DNA of 64,000 nt from Paenibacillus sp. JJ-100 (lineage in GTDB: Bacteria > Bacillota > Bacilli > Paenibacillales > Paenibacillaceae): contig NZ_CAOJCM010000009.1 of NCBI RefSeq assembly GCF_948329825.1, positions 1 through 64,000 on the forward strand, read 5' to 3'. The position numbers were made by a program, and so were the translations under genes. Under the pieces are notes generated by a model. That model did not search any database. It was not told where the DNA came from and worked only from the letters and a program-made list of their open reading frames with translations. Positions 26,168 to 34,942 of the stretch are shown piece by piece (position 1 is the stretch's first letter; each line of letters opens with the position of its first letter).

Positions 26168-27307
26168 ATGAGAAAAGCATTTATTAGCCCAACGAAATAC
26201 GTGCAAGGCGAAGATGAATTGTTGAACCTGGGATATTTCGTGAAATCCTTTGGAGATTCTGCACTACTGATTGCTCACCCGGATGATGTACAGCGTGTGA
26301 AAGCGAAGCTGGATGCAACTGCTGAAAAATTCAAAATCACTTTTGTTGAAAGCGGTTTTAAAGGTGAGTGCTCACGTGAAGAAGTAGCTCGCTTGCAGCA
26401 GATCGCAAAAGAAAAAGGATGCGCATGCACCATTGGTCTCGGTGGTGGTAAAGCTATTGATGCAGCGAAATGTGTTGCTGAAGGTGAGGCATTAATTATC
26501 TGCCCAACGATCGCAGCTACCGATGCACCAACAAGTCACTCGGCAGTACTGTATACACCGGAAGGTGCTTTTGATGATTATGCTTACTTCAAACAGAGTC
26601 CAAGCGTGGTATTGGTTGATACAACCGTTATCGCCAATGCTCCAACTCGTTTCCTTGTATCCGGTATGGGGGATGCATTGTCCACATACTTCGAAGCAAG
26701 AGCAACTGCCCAATCGTACTCTCGTGTGAATGCAAGTCTGCCAATGGGTTCTCGTGAAGGATACACCCCTTCTGCTGTAGGAACGAATGCAGCACTGGCA
26801 CTGGCTAAACTGTGTTACGAAATGCTCCTTACTGATGGTGCCAAAGCGAAAGCGGCGTCTGACAGCAACGTGGTAACTCAAGCTCTGGAAAACATCGTAG
26901 AAACCAACATCCTGTTGTCTGGACTTGGATTCGAAAGTGGCGGTCTGGCCGCAGCACACGCTATTCACAACGGTCTGACCGTTCTGGAAGGCACACACCA
27001 TTACTTCCACGGTGAAAAAGTGTCCTTCGGTACGATTGCACAGCTCGTGCTTGAAAATGCACCGACCGAAGAGCTGCATGAAGTTATGGACTTCTGTCTC
27101 TCCGTAGGACTGCCTGTAAGTCTGGCAGATATCGGCGTAGAAACCATTACACAAGAAGAGCTTTTGAAAGTAGCAGAGATTGCTTGCATTCCAGAGGAAT
27201 CCATCCACGCGATGCCATTCCCGATTACAGTTCCTGAAGTAGCAGCAGCGATTGCAGCAGCAGACCGAATCGGACGGGAGTACAAAGCTCGCCAGGAGGC
27301 AAAATAA
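26168..27307 (+). CDS. gldA: glycerol dehydrogenase
   Basis: Oxidises glycerol to dihydroxyacetone with NAD+. 379 aa iron/zinc-type dehydrogenase: dinucleotide-binding IGLGGGKAIDAAK near residues 94-106, then the metal-binding residues D169 (GMGDALSTYFEA), H264 (AAAHAIHNGL) and H281 (YFHGEKVSFG), matching the Asp-His-His set of Bacillus glycerol dehydrogenase. The product is the substrate of the kinase encoded immediately downstream (stop TAA followed by ATG without a gap). AGGAGG lies upstream of the ATG. Probably activated by the divergent PocR-AraC regulator. Confidence 0.94.
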   Translation: MRKAFISPTKYVQGEDELLNLGYFVKSFGDSALLIAHPDDVQRVKAKLDATAEKFKITFVESGFKGECSREEVARLQQIAKEKGCACTIGLGGGKAIDAAKCVAEGEALIICPTIAATDAPTSHSAVLYTPEGAFDDYAYFKQSPSVVLVDTTVIANAPTRFLVSGMGDALSTYFEARATAQSYSRVNASLPMGSREGYTPSAVGTNAALALAKLCYEMLLTDGAKAKAASDSNVVTQALENIVETNILLSGLGFESGGLAAAHAIHNGLTVLEGTHHYFHGEKVSFGTIAQLVLENAPTEELHEVMDFCLSVGLPVSLADIGVETITQEELLKVAEIACIPEESIHAMPFPITVPEVAAAIAAADRIGREYKARQEAK

Positions 27308-29077
27308 ATGAAAAAAATCATCAACCAGGCAGAACATGTTGTCATGGAAATGTGCAACGGGATTGCGCTTGCGCATCCGGAGCTGGAATTCCTGAAAAAA
27401 TACAAAGTGATCAAACGCAGAGAGATTCAGGCTGACAAAGTCAGCCTGATCAGCGGAGGCGGTAGTGGTCACGAGCCGGCTCACGCGGGTTATGTGGGCA
27501 AAGGTATGCTGGATGCAGCTGTATGCGGTGATGTGTTTGCATCACCTTCCCAGATTCAGGTGTATCAAGCGATCAAGGCAACGGCTAGCAACAAAGGTAC
27601 GCTGCTCATTATCAAGAACTACAGCGGCGACATGATGAACTTCAAAAATGCCGCTCATCTAGCTGAGGAAGATGGCATCAACGTGCAGTATGTTCGTGTT
27701 GAAGATGACATTGCCGTGCAAGACAGCTTGTATACGGTTGGACGCCGCGGTGTGGCTGGAACGGTTCTAGTTCACAAAATCGCTGGTGCAGCAGCAGAAG
27801 AAGGACGCAGTCTGGAAGAAGTGAAGTCTGTTGCCGAGAAAGCAGCACAGAACGTGCGCAGTATTGGCTTTGGATTCACATCCTGTACTGTTCCTGCCAA
27901 AGGAACACCGACCTTCGAAATCGCAGAGGATGAGATGGAGTTTGGGGTAGGTATCCATGGTGAGCCAGGTATTCGTCGTGAGAAGATCGTATCTGCGGAT
28001 GAACTCGCAGAGCGTATGGTTTCCGCTTTGCTTCAAGATATGAAGCTGGATCAAGATGCTTCTGCTGAGATCGCTGTGCTTGTGAACGGATTCGGTGCAA
28101 CACCGCTACAAGAGCTGTATTTGCTCAACAATTCGGTTCAACGTGAGCTTGCAGGGCATACAGGTCTTAATGTAGCCACAACGTTCGTAGGCAACTATAT
28201 GACCAGTATTGATATGGCGGGTGCATCGGTGACAATTCTGAAGCTGGATGATGAACTGAAAACATTGTTGTTCAAGGAAAGTGACACGCCAGCATTCAAA
28301 GTATCTGGTCCTCCAGTAACACAAGTGCCTTACTCTGAAGCGCTAGAAGCGGTTGTGACGGAGGATGTTCCGGTGTCTTACGAAGTGCAAACTGATGCTT
28401 CAGCGGCTGTCATTGAAAACAATCAGTTCTCCTTGGATAACGTGGTCTATTTGATTGATAAAATGGGCGAGATCATCATCAAGAATGAAGTACCATTCTG
28501 TGAACTGGATTCCCATGCCGGAGACGGCGACTTCGGAATGAGTGTAGCTAAAGGCTTCCGTCAACTGAAGCGTGAATGGAACCACATCATTAACGAAGAG
28601 AAAAAAGATATCGGTTCGTTCCTCGATGCTTGCTCCTTGGTGATCATGGAGTATTGTGGTGGAGCTTCCGGTCCGATCTGGGGTTCGGCATTCCGTGCAG
28701 CAGGCAAAGCCGTTGGTGAGAAGCAACATCTGAACGTAGCTGAATTCGCTGAGATGATGCAGGCGGCCGTTCAAGGCATTCAATCAACAGGTGAACGTTC
28801 CTTCGGACGTGGTGCGGTTGTAGGGGACAAAACGCTGATCGATGCCCTCGTACCATGTGCAGATGCCTGGACGCAAAGTGCAGCATCTGGAGATGACTTC
28901 AAAACAGCATTTGCCAAAGGTGCAGCAGCAGCGGTTGAGGGTGCCAAGAAAACGGAAGATATCGTTGCACGTATGGGACGCGCAGGTACAGTCGGTGATC
29001 GTAGTCTGGGCTATCCAGATGCTGGTGCGTATGCGCTGGGTGTGATCTTTACAGAACTTTCCGAGTCTATGAAGTAA
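27308..29077 (+). CDS. dhaK: fused dihydroxyacetone kinase (DhaK-DhaL)
   Basis: Phosphorylates dihydroxyacetone to DHAP, feeding glycerol carbon into glycolysis. 589 aa single-chain enzyme. Residues 1-330 form the DhaK domain with GGGSGHEPAHAGYVG and the VGIHGEPGIRRE loop, whose His covalently holds the substrate in this family. Residues about 385-589 form the DhaL nucleotide-binding domain with the Mg-binding DSHAGDGDFGMSVAKG loop and GGASGPIWGSAF. Fusion of both parts, as in Citrobacter and eukaryotes, implies ATP as phosphate donor instead of the PTS protein DhaM, and no dhaM is present. Directly adjoins gldA; terminator follows. Confidence 0.94.
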   Translation: MKKIINQAEHVVMEMCNGIALAHPELEFLKKYKVIKRREIQADKVSLISGGGSGHEPAHAGYVGKGMLDAAVCGDVFASPSQIQVYQAIKATASNKGTLLIIKNYSGDMMNFKNAAHLAEEDGINVQYVRVEDDIAVQDSLYTVGRRGVAGTVLVHKIAGAAAEEGRSLEEVKSVAEKAAQNVRSIGFGFTSCTVPAKGTPTFEIAEDEMEFGVGIHGEPGIRREKIVSADELAERMVSALLQDMKLDQDASAEIAVLVNGFGATPLQELYLLNNSVQRELAGHTGLNVATTFVGNYMTSIDMAGASVTILKLDDELKTLLFKESDTPAFKVSGPPVTQVPYSEALEAVVTEDVPVSYEVQTDASAAVIENNQFSLDNVVYLIDKMGEIIIKNEVPFCELDSHAGDGDFGMSVAKGFRQLKREWNHIINEEKKDIGSFLDACSLVIMEYCGGASGPIWGSAFRAAGKAVGEKQHLNVAEFAEMMQAAVQGIQSTGERSFGRGAVVGDKTLIDALVPCADAWTQSAASGDDFKTAFAKGAAAAVEGAKKTEDIVARMGRAGTVGDRSLGYPDAGAYALGVIFTELSESMK

Positions 29078-29135
29078 GTAGAGAATCTATTATTTTTGCA
29101 TAAATGACGATAAAAAACATATAGATATTGTTTAA

Positions 29136-29182
29136 CACAGGTGGCGACGCTGGAGTCCGGCGTCGTTACGTGTGCCTTTTTT
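29136..29182 (+). terminator. gldA-dhaK operon terminator
   Basis: Hairpin CACAGGTGGCGACGC with GCGTCGTTACGTGTG (6-bp GC core, imperfect base) followed by CCTTTTTT. Confidence 0.7.
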
Positions 29183-29377
29183 AGGCCATAGTGAGTCAAA
29201 ATTTACATGTACTCATTTACATCTAATTTTAAAAAACTAAATTTAGATGAATAGTTGGCTTGGATATGTTATCGGCATTGTGGCATACAGCTTTGCTCAT
29301 TTCGGGGAACCTGTATACATAGTTATATCGATTTATCCATATCCAAACGTTCTCAAATCAAACGTTGAATTAAATAT

Positions 29378-29416
29378 AGACTGTTCTATAGGCTTGGCTT
29401 GCAGAACAGTCTTTTT
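29378..29416 (+). terminator. second, apparently orphan terminator upstream of alaX
   Basis: Perfect 10-bp stem AGACTGTTCT / AGAACAGTCT with a 15-nt loop and TTTTT. It lies in the 443-bp gap 29078-29520, 200 bp beyond the dhaK terminator, with no gene between. It could end a small RNA or be a leader element of alaX; no T-box features (no AGGGTGG-type antiterminator) were seen. Confidence 0.75.
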
Positions 29417-29520
29417 GTGATCCCAAAGGGTGTCAGAATAAACCGATATTGGCTTGGTTATGCCAAATAGTGTAATCTGAAGAAATAGAACTACCCACTT
29501 GACCGAGAAGGGAACGAAGC

Positions 29521-30708
29521 ATGCCAATGACTCAAAAAATCTACTACGACTCTGCGTACATACGCGAGTGGCATACACATATTACGAATCGATTGACGAA
29601 GGCGGATGGTGTGTACGTTACACTGGCTGAGACGGCATTTTATCCGCATGGAGGTGGACAATCCTGTGATCTGGGGCAGATTGGCGGCATTGCTGTGCTA
29701 GATGTGAATCTGGAAGACGGAGAGGTCTGGCATAAGCTGGAGCATTCTCCAGAACAGGACGAAGTTCAGTGTGAGCTGGACTGGGAACGTCGATTCGACC
29801 ATATGCAGCATCATACAGGGCAGCATTTGTTATCGGCGGTCACGTTGAAGCTGACGGACGCAATGACGGTTAGTGTTCATCTAGGCACAGACTACGCAAC
29901 GATTGATGTGGCGGCAGAGATGCTGAGCGCGGAACAACTCGCTGACATTGAGCAAGAGGTGAATCGGCAGATTGTTCGCAATGCACCGGTTCGCACATCT
30001 TGGGTTACCGCCGAAGAAGCGGCGCGACTGCCTTTGGTGAAGCCGCCGACGGTGACGGAGGATATTCGTATCGTGGAGATTGAGGGTGTGGAGTACAATG
30101 CCTGCGGCGGCACTCATGTAGCAGCTACGGGCGAGATTGGCATAATCAAGCTTCTCAAAACCGAAAAGGTGAAGGCTGCCACTCGAATTTATTTTAAATG
30201 CGGCACGAGAGCATTGAATGAATTTACGGCGATCCAACACGTGCTGAACGGCGTTACCACGAAATTGAAGACCAATCGGGATGAGTTGCTAGAGCGCATT
30301 GAGAAAATGGAACAGGAGCAGAAGCTTCTGCACAGCGAGCTAAATGTGGTAAAAGCAACCAATGATGCTTACTACGCTCAGGAACTGCTTTCTGCACGAG
30401 AAGGACTGGTTATTGCCCAAGTATTTGAGAACAAGTCACTTAAAGATATGCAGAGCCTTGCTACCAAGCTTACGGCAGAGCATGAAGGTTTGGTGCTGTT
30501 TGCCAGCATCTCGGAAGCGAAGGTAGTGCTGGCACAGAACGGGCAGCCGTCCGAATGGGCGTGCGGGCCATTTTTCAAAGGTAATCTTGCGGCTTACCAA
30601 GGCAAAGGCGGGGGCAGTGAGACAATGGCTCAGGCAGGTTTTGCCAGCAGTGAAGATGCGCTTGCGTTTTACGAATTCACCAGAGCACAGCTCGGAGACC
30701 ATTCTTAA
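29521..30708 (+). CDS. alaX: alanyl-tRNA editing protein, long AlaX type
   Basis: Hydrolyses Ser or Gly wrongly attached to tRNA-Ala. 395 aa, the length of AlaX-L proteins. The editing domain has the zinc set H98-T-G-Q-H102 (HxxxH) and C195-G-G-T-H199 (CxxxH), preceded by AFYPHGGGQSCD near residue 39. A coiled-coil linker (about 250-280) leads to a C-terminal DHHA1-like domain with GKGGGSETMAQAGF, as in alanyl-tRNA synthetase. No aminoacylation domain is present, so it acts in trans. The next gene starts 19 nt after its stop. Confidence 0.93.
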   Translation: MPMTQKIYYDSAYIREWHTHITNRLTKADGVYVTLAETAFYPHGGGQSCDLGQIGGIAVLDVNLEDGEVWHKLEHSPEQDEVQCELDWERRFDHMQHHTGQHLLSAVTLKLTDAMTVSVHLGTDYATIDVAAEMLSAEQLADIEQEVNRQIVRNAPVRTSWVTAEEAARLPLVKPPTVTEDIRIVEIEGVEYNACGGTHVAATGEIGIIKLLKTEKVKAATRIYFKCGTRALNEFTAIQHVLNGVTTKLKTNRDELLERIEKMEQEQKLLHSELNVVKATNDAYYAQELLSAREGLVIAQVFENKSLKDMQSLATKLTAEHEGLVLFASISEAKVVLAQNGQPSEWACGPFFKGNLAAYQGKGGGSETMAQAGFASSEDALAFYEFTRAQLGDHS

Positions 30709-30727
30709 GTTTGGAGGAGGCTGAAGG

Positions 30728-32071
30728 ATGACTGAACGTATTCCGTGTGTGAACGAAGGGTGCGACCATAAGATTCTGCCAGCTACAGCTGCCAAAACGG
30801 GTGGGTACTGCATGCCTTGCAAGCAGGAGATGGAACGTGAGGCATACCAGCGCTATATTGAGGCTAATCGGCGTGATGTGGATCTGTACGAGGGAATTAC
30901 GGATGCGGTGCAAGTTCTGAAAATCATGCATGAACCCCGCATACGTGATCCGCTTATTCGCTATATACCGTATAAATACTCCATGGAACAGGTGTATCTT
31001 ACCCTTTCGGCGGAGCAGCAATGTGAGATGAAGCAGTACGCAATGGAGCGAATTCGCTCAGATGATGAGGATACCGGCAAAGATATCTTAATGTATCTTG
31101 TATGTTATCATGACCTGCCGCTGACAGTGGAGATCCCGGAGCTGTTAGAGCGGGAGATTCTATACCCAGCCGTTCTATTCAAAGGCGCCTCTGTCGAGAC
31201 GCGAGATCACCTGCTTCATCAAGTAAACCACGATGAGGAGAATCGGAATCTTATCCTCATGATGCTGGCCTACATCGGTGACGATGTTGTTGTGCAGCAG
31301 TTCTGGCGATGGAAACGGACGCAGCCTACATGGGCTAGCGAAATGTATGTCGCACCTGAGTGCTACGCGTTGCAGGCAGGCTGGGAGTTAACCCAAGATG
31401 GTCAACGCCGAGAATTGTTTATAACCCCAAGTTATTCACTATATGAAGTAGGAGAGACTGATGCGAGGGAACGTGTAAAAGGAGAGCCAGTTTCCCTGCT
31501 TGAGCCAACCTCTAAGCATTGTCCATGGTGTGGCGGTATATTTATCAGCTTAATGAATGTACATGCTAGACATCCGGCACTACATTCTGTGGACTGGAGA
31601 TCTTCTCAGCTTGATGTACAGACTTGCCTGCTGTGTAGCAGTTACGGCGTGGTGTACATGGAGATGGATGGGGAAGGGAATCCATTTTGGAGTGAACATA
31701 ATGTAAAGCCTGATGGATTGGATGACATTGATCTGGAGGAGAACAAAGTCGAGGTTTCAGGTATGGTTTCAATGATCCTAGATGACTCGGCAGAGGGGCA
31801 ACGCCAGCAACGTTTGTTCCATATCGCATCGGAACCGAGACAACCTTTCCATGGTAGTGAATGGGCAATGGAACCTTCCCTATCACAAGTTGGAGGTCAT
31901 CCCGGCTGGGTGCAGGATGCAGAATATCCAGCATGTCCTGCCTGCTCCACTACGATGAAGGCAATCGGTCAACTCGACGGCGAGATGATTCAAGAGTATG
32001 GTGAAGGCATGTTTTATATGTTTGTATGTGAGCCATGCCAGATGACGGCAGTGTCGTATCAACAGTCATGA
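30728..32071 (+). CDS. zinc-ribbon protein with YwqG/DUF1963-like C terminus
   Basis: 447 aa cytoplasmic protein. The N terminus has two cysteine clusters (CVNEGCDHK and CMPCKQ), consistent with a zinc ribbon. More pairs follow: CPWCGG near residue 262, CLLC near 300, CPAC near 400 and CEPC near the end. The stretch VGGHPGWVQDAEYPACPACSTTMKAIGQLD resembles the signature of DUF1963 (YwqG) proteins. The middle part (about 40-240) is helical and not recognised. GGAGG precedes the ATG. It is probably co-transcribed with alaX (19-nt gap). No activity can be assigned. Confidence 0.75.
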   Translation: MTERIPCVNEGCDHKILPATAAKTGGYCMPCKQEMEREAYQRYIEANRRDVDLYEGITDAVQVLKIMHEPRIRDPLIRYIPYKYSMEQVYLTLSAEQQCEMKQYAMERIRSDDEDTGKDILMYLVCYHDLPLTVEIPELLEREILYPAVLFKGASVETRDHLLHQVNHDEENRNLILMMLAYIGDDVVVQQFWRWKRTQPTWASEMYVAPECYALQAGWELTQDGQRRELFITPSYSLYEVGETDARERVKGEPVSLLEPTSKHCPWCGGIFISLMNVHARHPALHSVDWRSSQLDVQTCLLCSSYGVVYMEMDGEGNPFWSEHNVKPDGLDDIDLEENKVEVSGMVSMILDDSAEGQRQQRLFHIASEPRQPFHGSEWAMEPSLSQVGGHPGWVQDAEYPACPACSTTMKAIGQLDGEMIQEYGEGMFYMFVCEPCQMTAVSYQQS

Positions 32072-32215
32072 TCATTCATATGAGCTGATCCATCCATTTT
32101 CAAGCCCAAGAATCTACCTTGTCACAAAACCTGACATCATTATAAAATGTAATGTAATTAATGTTTAACCTCATAGAGATGTGTCATAGACAAAAGGTTG
32201 GTAGGAGTGGGAACG

Positions 32216-32674
32216 ATGGAAATTAGAGTGGATGATCTGAGTGGGGATCAGGTAAAAGCGTTGATTACGGAACATTTGTTAGATATGACAGCAGATACGC
32301 CGCCGGAAAGCATGCATGCACTGAATCTGGATGCACTGAAGAAGCCTGGGATTACGTTGTGGTGTGCATGGGAAGGCGACGAGCTGCTTGGCTGTGGGGC
32401 TATAAAGGAATTGAGCGTAGAGCATGGCGAACTGAAATCGATGCGTACGGCTTCGGCTCATTTGCGCAAAGGGGTTGCTCGCCGGATTTTGGCTCACATC
32501 ATTGAGGAAGCAACGATTCGCGGATATCAGCGGATCAGTCTGGAGACGGGTTCGATGGATTCTTTTATCCCGGCACGCAAGCTGTATGAAGATTTTGGCT
32601 TTGAGTATTGCGAGCCATTTGCCGATTACATTCTCGATCCGAACAGTGCATTCATGACCAAAGTTATTGGATAA
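32216..32674 (+). CDS. GNAT family N-acetyltransferase
   Basis: 152 aa. Acetyl-CoA site: LKSMRTASAHLRKGVARRILAH (RKGVAR is the Q/RxxGxG/A loop), followed by GYQRISLETGSMDSFIPARKLYEDFGFEYC, the usual C-terminal strand-helix pair. The start at 32216 is supported by AGGAG 8 nt upstream; the longer in-frame GTG start has no site. Resembles small-molecule acetyltransferases; substrate unknown. Monocistronic with a terminator 22 bp after the stop. Confidence 0.9.
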   Translation: MEIRVDDLSGDQVKALITEHLLDMTADTPPESMHALNLDALKKPGITLWCAWEGDELLGCGAIKELSVEHGELKSMRTASAHLRKGVARRILAHIIEEATIRGYQRISLETGSMDSFIPARKLYEDFGFEYCEPFADYILDPNSAFMTKVIG

Positions 32675-32696
32675 TTCATAGATTTAACTCTAAGGA

Positions 32697-32729
32697 AACC
32701 AGTCTCTCGAGCATAGGGAGGCTGGTTTT
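32697..32729 (+). terminator. GNAT gene terminator
   Basis: AAACCAGTCTC / GGGAGGCTGGTTT imperfect stem ending in TTTT. Confidence 0.8.
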
Positions 32730-32853
32730 GTCGTTTGTTCATTCGATAGGAAAAAAATGATGCATTTGATACAGTTCATGAAGTCAGAAAAGTGTTAAAA
32801 TAAATGCTGGAATTAAACGCTGTGACGCATCAGTGAACTGGAGGGGTGGGGAA

Positions 32854-33135
32854 ATGCTCTACTGGCTATTTGAAAGAGTGAACCCGATATTCGTTGTATT
32901 TGTGTTGTGCCCCTTAATCGCTCTTATTCTTGGCGTCTGCTGGTACGCTACAAAATGGTGCAGCAAGGCGATCGCATTGGGGGTGTCCCTCTTGTTACCA
33001 TTGCTATACATTGGCAGTGACTGGGGAACGTTCATCGCCAATCTGGATGCGTTCTTCATGTATGGAGTGGGATATAGCCTGGTTACGTGGGGAACATACC
33101 GATTGATCTGTACAATTAAGGGGTATAGATTATAG
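32854..33135 (+). CDS. small membrane protein, DUF2651 (YbeF)-like
   Basis: 93 aa with three predicted membrane segments: INPIFVVFVLCPLIALILGVCWY, a second hydrophobic stretch around KAIALGVSLLLPLLYIG, and a third around FFMYGVGYSLVTWGTY. Length and layout resemble the YbeF/DUF2651 family of Bacilli, by eye only. The ATG at 32854 is chosen because GGAGGG is 8 nt upstream; a longer GTG-started reading lacks a site. Function unknown. Confidence 0.7.
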   Translation: MLYWLFERVNPIFVVFVLCPLIALILGVCWYATKWCSKAIALGVSLLLPLLYIGSDWGTFIANLDAFFMYGVGYSLVTWGTYRLICTIKGYRL

Positions 33136-33272
33136 GTTGTTGGCTATGCCTTGGGATGAATTGGCCGAACAGAATAGATGGGCTGATTCATATGAGATAG
33201 GGTATACTGGAATTTATATTGTTTAAAAATAGACTAGGATTACAGACGTTTTGTACCTCAGGAGGATTTGAA

Positions 33273-34637
33273 TTGGCTCAGACACAGAATGAAGAATCAT
33301 TACAGAAAAAACTGAAACCGAGACACATCACGTTCATGGCGATGGGCGGTGTCATCGGGACGGGCATCTTTAAAGGCAGTGCAGGGACAATTGGACTCGC
33401 TGGCCCGGGTGTCGTTGTAACGTACATTTTTGCTGGACTTCTGCTGTTGGTTGTTATGGCCGCTATGGCAGAGATGGCTACAGTGTACAAAAATAAAAAT
33501 ATGAAAGATTTTATACAGCAAGCGTTCGGAAGCAGAGTCTCCTTTATTATGGGATGGATGTACTGCTTTTTATGGTTAGCTGTATGTGTTATCGAGGTTA
33601 TTGCCGCTGGTAGTTTCCTGCAATATTGGTTCGCTGACGTGCCGCTCTGGATGCTCAGCTTGTCGTGTGCGACATTCATTATATTAGTGAATCTGCTTAG
33701 TGTAGGGGTGTTCGGGGAATTTGAATTTTGGCTTGCCGGGATTAAAATTGCAATGATTATTATTTTTATCGTTCTTGGAACAGGATTGATCTTTGGCATT
33801 ATTCCGAGTGATAACACACCATATTTGCAAAACTATACGCAAGCCGGCGGCTTCTTCCCGAATGGATGGACGTCGATCTTCTCGGCATTGCTTGTGGTGA
33901 TGTTCTCGTATGGAGGATCTGAACTGATCGGTCTGACCTTGACGGAAACGGAAAATGCCGAGAAAGTGATGCCGCGAATCGTGGGTAATTTTATGTTCAG
34001 AATTATATTATTCTTCACCTTACCGATTCTGATCATCTGTGGTCTCATCCCATGGAACGAGATTGGGCCAGAGAGCAGTCCATTCGTACAAGTGTTGGCA
34101 ACAACTGGCTTGCCGGGGGCTGCACATGTTATGAATTTTATTCTGGTGACTGCGGTGCTATCCGCAGCGAACTCAGGCATCTACGGAGCATCTCGGATGA
34201 TGCATTCCATGGCTGTTGGTGGAGAAGCACCCAAAGGACTCGCCAGAACCAATCGCAACGGAAGTCCAATAAACACCTTGCTCGTGTGTGCGGTTGTTCT
34301 GCTTGGAGGCTCGATGTTAGGACTGTTTGCACAGGAGCAGCTGTTCAGAGTACTTCTTGCTGTTCCGGGGTTTGTTGTCATTCTGGTCTGGATCTGCATC
34401 GCTGCTTCACAGCTCAAATTACGCAGTAAGTATCCGGTTCAGCCTACATTTAAGGTGTGGGGATTCCCTTATATTACAGGAGCGGTCGTTGTCATACTCG
34501 GCATTATTGCTCTGATGTTTGTACTTGATGAGGGGAATCGATTCAGCATCAGCATCTGTCTTGGGGTGCTTCTGGTGCTGACGCTCTGGTCTTTGATTCG
34601 ATTCCGGAGAATGGAAGGCCGGGGAACCGGGCGTTAA
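33273..34637 (+). CDS. amino acid permease (APC superfamily)
   Basis: 454 aa with twelve predicted membrane helices. The AAT-type signature is near the N terminus: RHITFMAMGGVIGTGIFKGSAG. Further family blocks are FWLAGIKIAMIIIFIVLG, SYGGSELIGLTLTETENAEKVMPR and SAANSGIYGASRMMHSMAVGGEAPK. It imports an amino acid by proton symport; B. subtilis YtnA and RocE are of this type, but the substrate cannot be read out. The TTG start at 33273 is chosen because AGGAGG at 33260-33265 is 7 nt upstream. Monocistronic. Confidence 0.92.
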   Translation: MAQTQNEESLQKKLKPRHITFMAMGGVIGTGIFKGSAGTIGLAGPGVVVTYIFAGLLLLVVMAAMAEMATVYKNKNMKDFIQQAFGSRVSFIMGWMYCFLWLAVCVIEVIAAGSFLQYWFADVPLWMLSLSCATFIILVNLLSVGVFGEFEFWLAGIKIAMIIIFIVLGTGLIFGIIPSDNTPYLQNYTQAGGFFPNGWTSIFSALLVVMFSYGGSELIGLTLTETENAEKVMPRIVGNFMFRIILFFTLPILIICGLIPWNEIGPESSPFVQVLATTGLPGAAHVMNFILVTAVLSAANSGIYGASRMMHSMAVGGEAPKGLARTNRNGSPINTLLVCAVVLLGGSMLGLFAQEQLFRVLLAVPGFVVILVWICIAASQLKLRSKYPVQPTFKVWGFPYITGAVVVILGIIALMFVLDEGNRFSISICLGVLLVLTLWSLIRFRRMEGRGTGR

Positions 34638-34703
34638 GCAACTTAGTTAAATGAGATCTAGTCAAGAGCATATTAGAAAAATAAATAGTGTATATCTTAT
34701 ATA

Positions 34704-34732
34704 AATCTCGGCGCTTGCGCCGGGATTTTTTT
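34704..34732 (+). terminator. permease gene terminator
   Basis: AATCTCGGCGC / GCGCCGGGATT stem (one G-T pair), 2-nt gap (TT), then seven T. Confidence 0.9.
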
Positions 34733-34900
34733 ATGGATAGGGATACAGTCTGGGGTACGAAGACCTGTCACCAATAGGGAGTTTTGGGGGTAATAGGAAC
34801 TAGAAGATTAAGCCGACAGTCTCTACGAAAAGAAACTAATTCCATTTATAATAAAATCCCCATTTGTCTGATGGGTGGAATAGAAGGAAATATATTGTGT

Positions 34901-34918
34901 TTTCGTATAACAACGAAA
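34901..34918. promoter_or_regulatory. TTTCGT-N6-ACGAAA dyad before the EndoU toxin gene
   Basis: Perfect 6-6-6 inverted repeat ending 24 bp before the toxin ATG, just upstream of its GAGGT site. Possible operator or leader hairpin. The 305-bp gap 34638-34942 otherwise holds only the permease terminator. Confidence 0.35.
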
Positions 34919-34942
34919 TACATTTTCAGAACGAGGTACCAC

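Noticed and set aside
26492..27484. 330-residue minus-strand ORF
   Set aside because: It is the antisense of gldA and the start of dhaK, both convincingly coding on the plus strand; the composition (Cys, Phe, Tyr rich) is that of a shadow.
29183..29520. T-box leader upstream of alaX
   Set aside because: There is a terminator, but no T-box sequence (AGGGTGG-like) and no specifier-loop arrangement that I can recognise.
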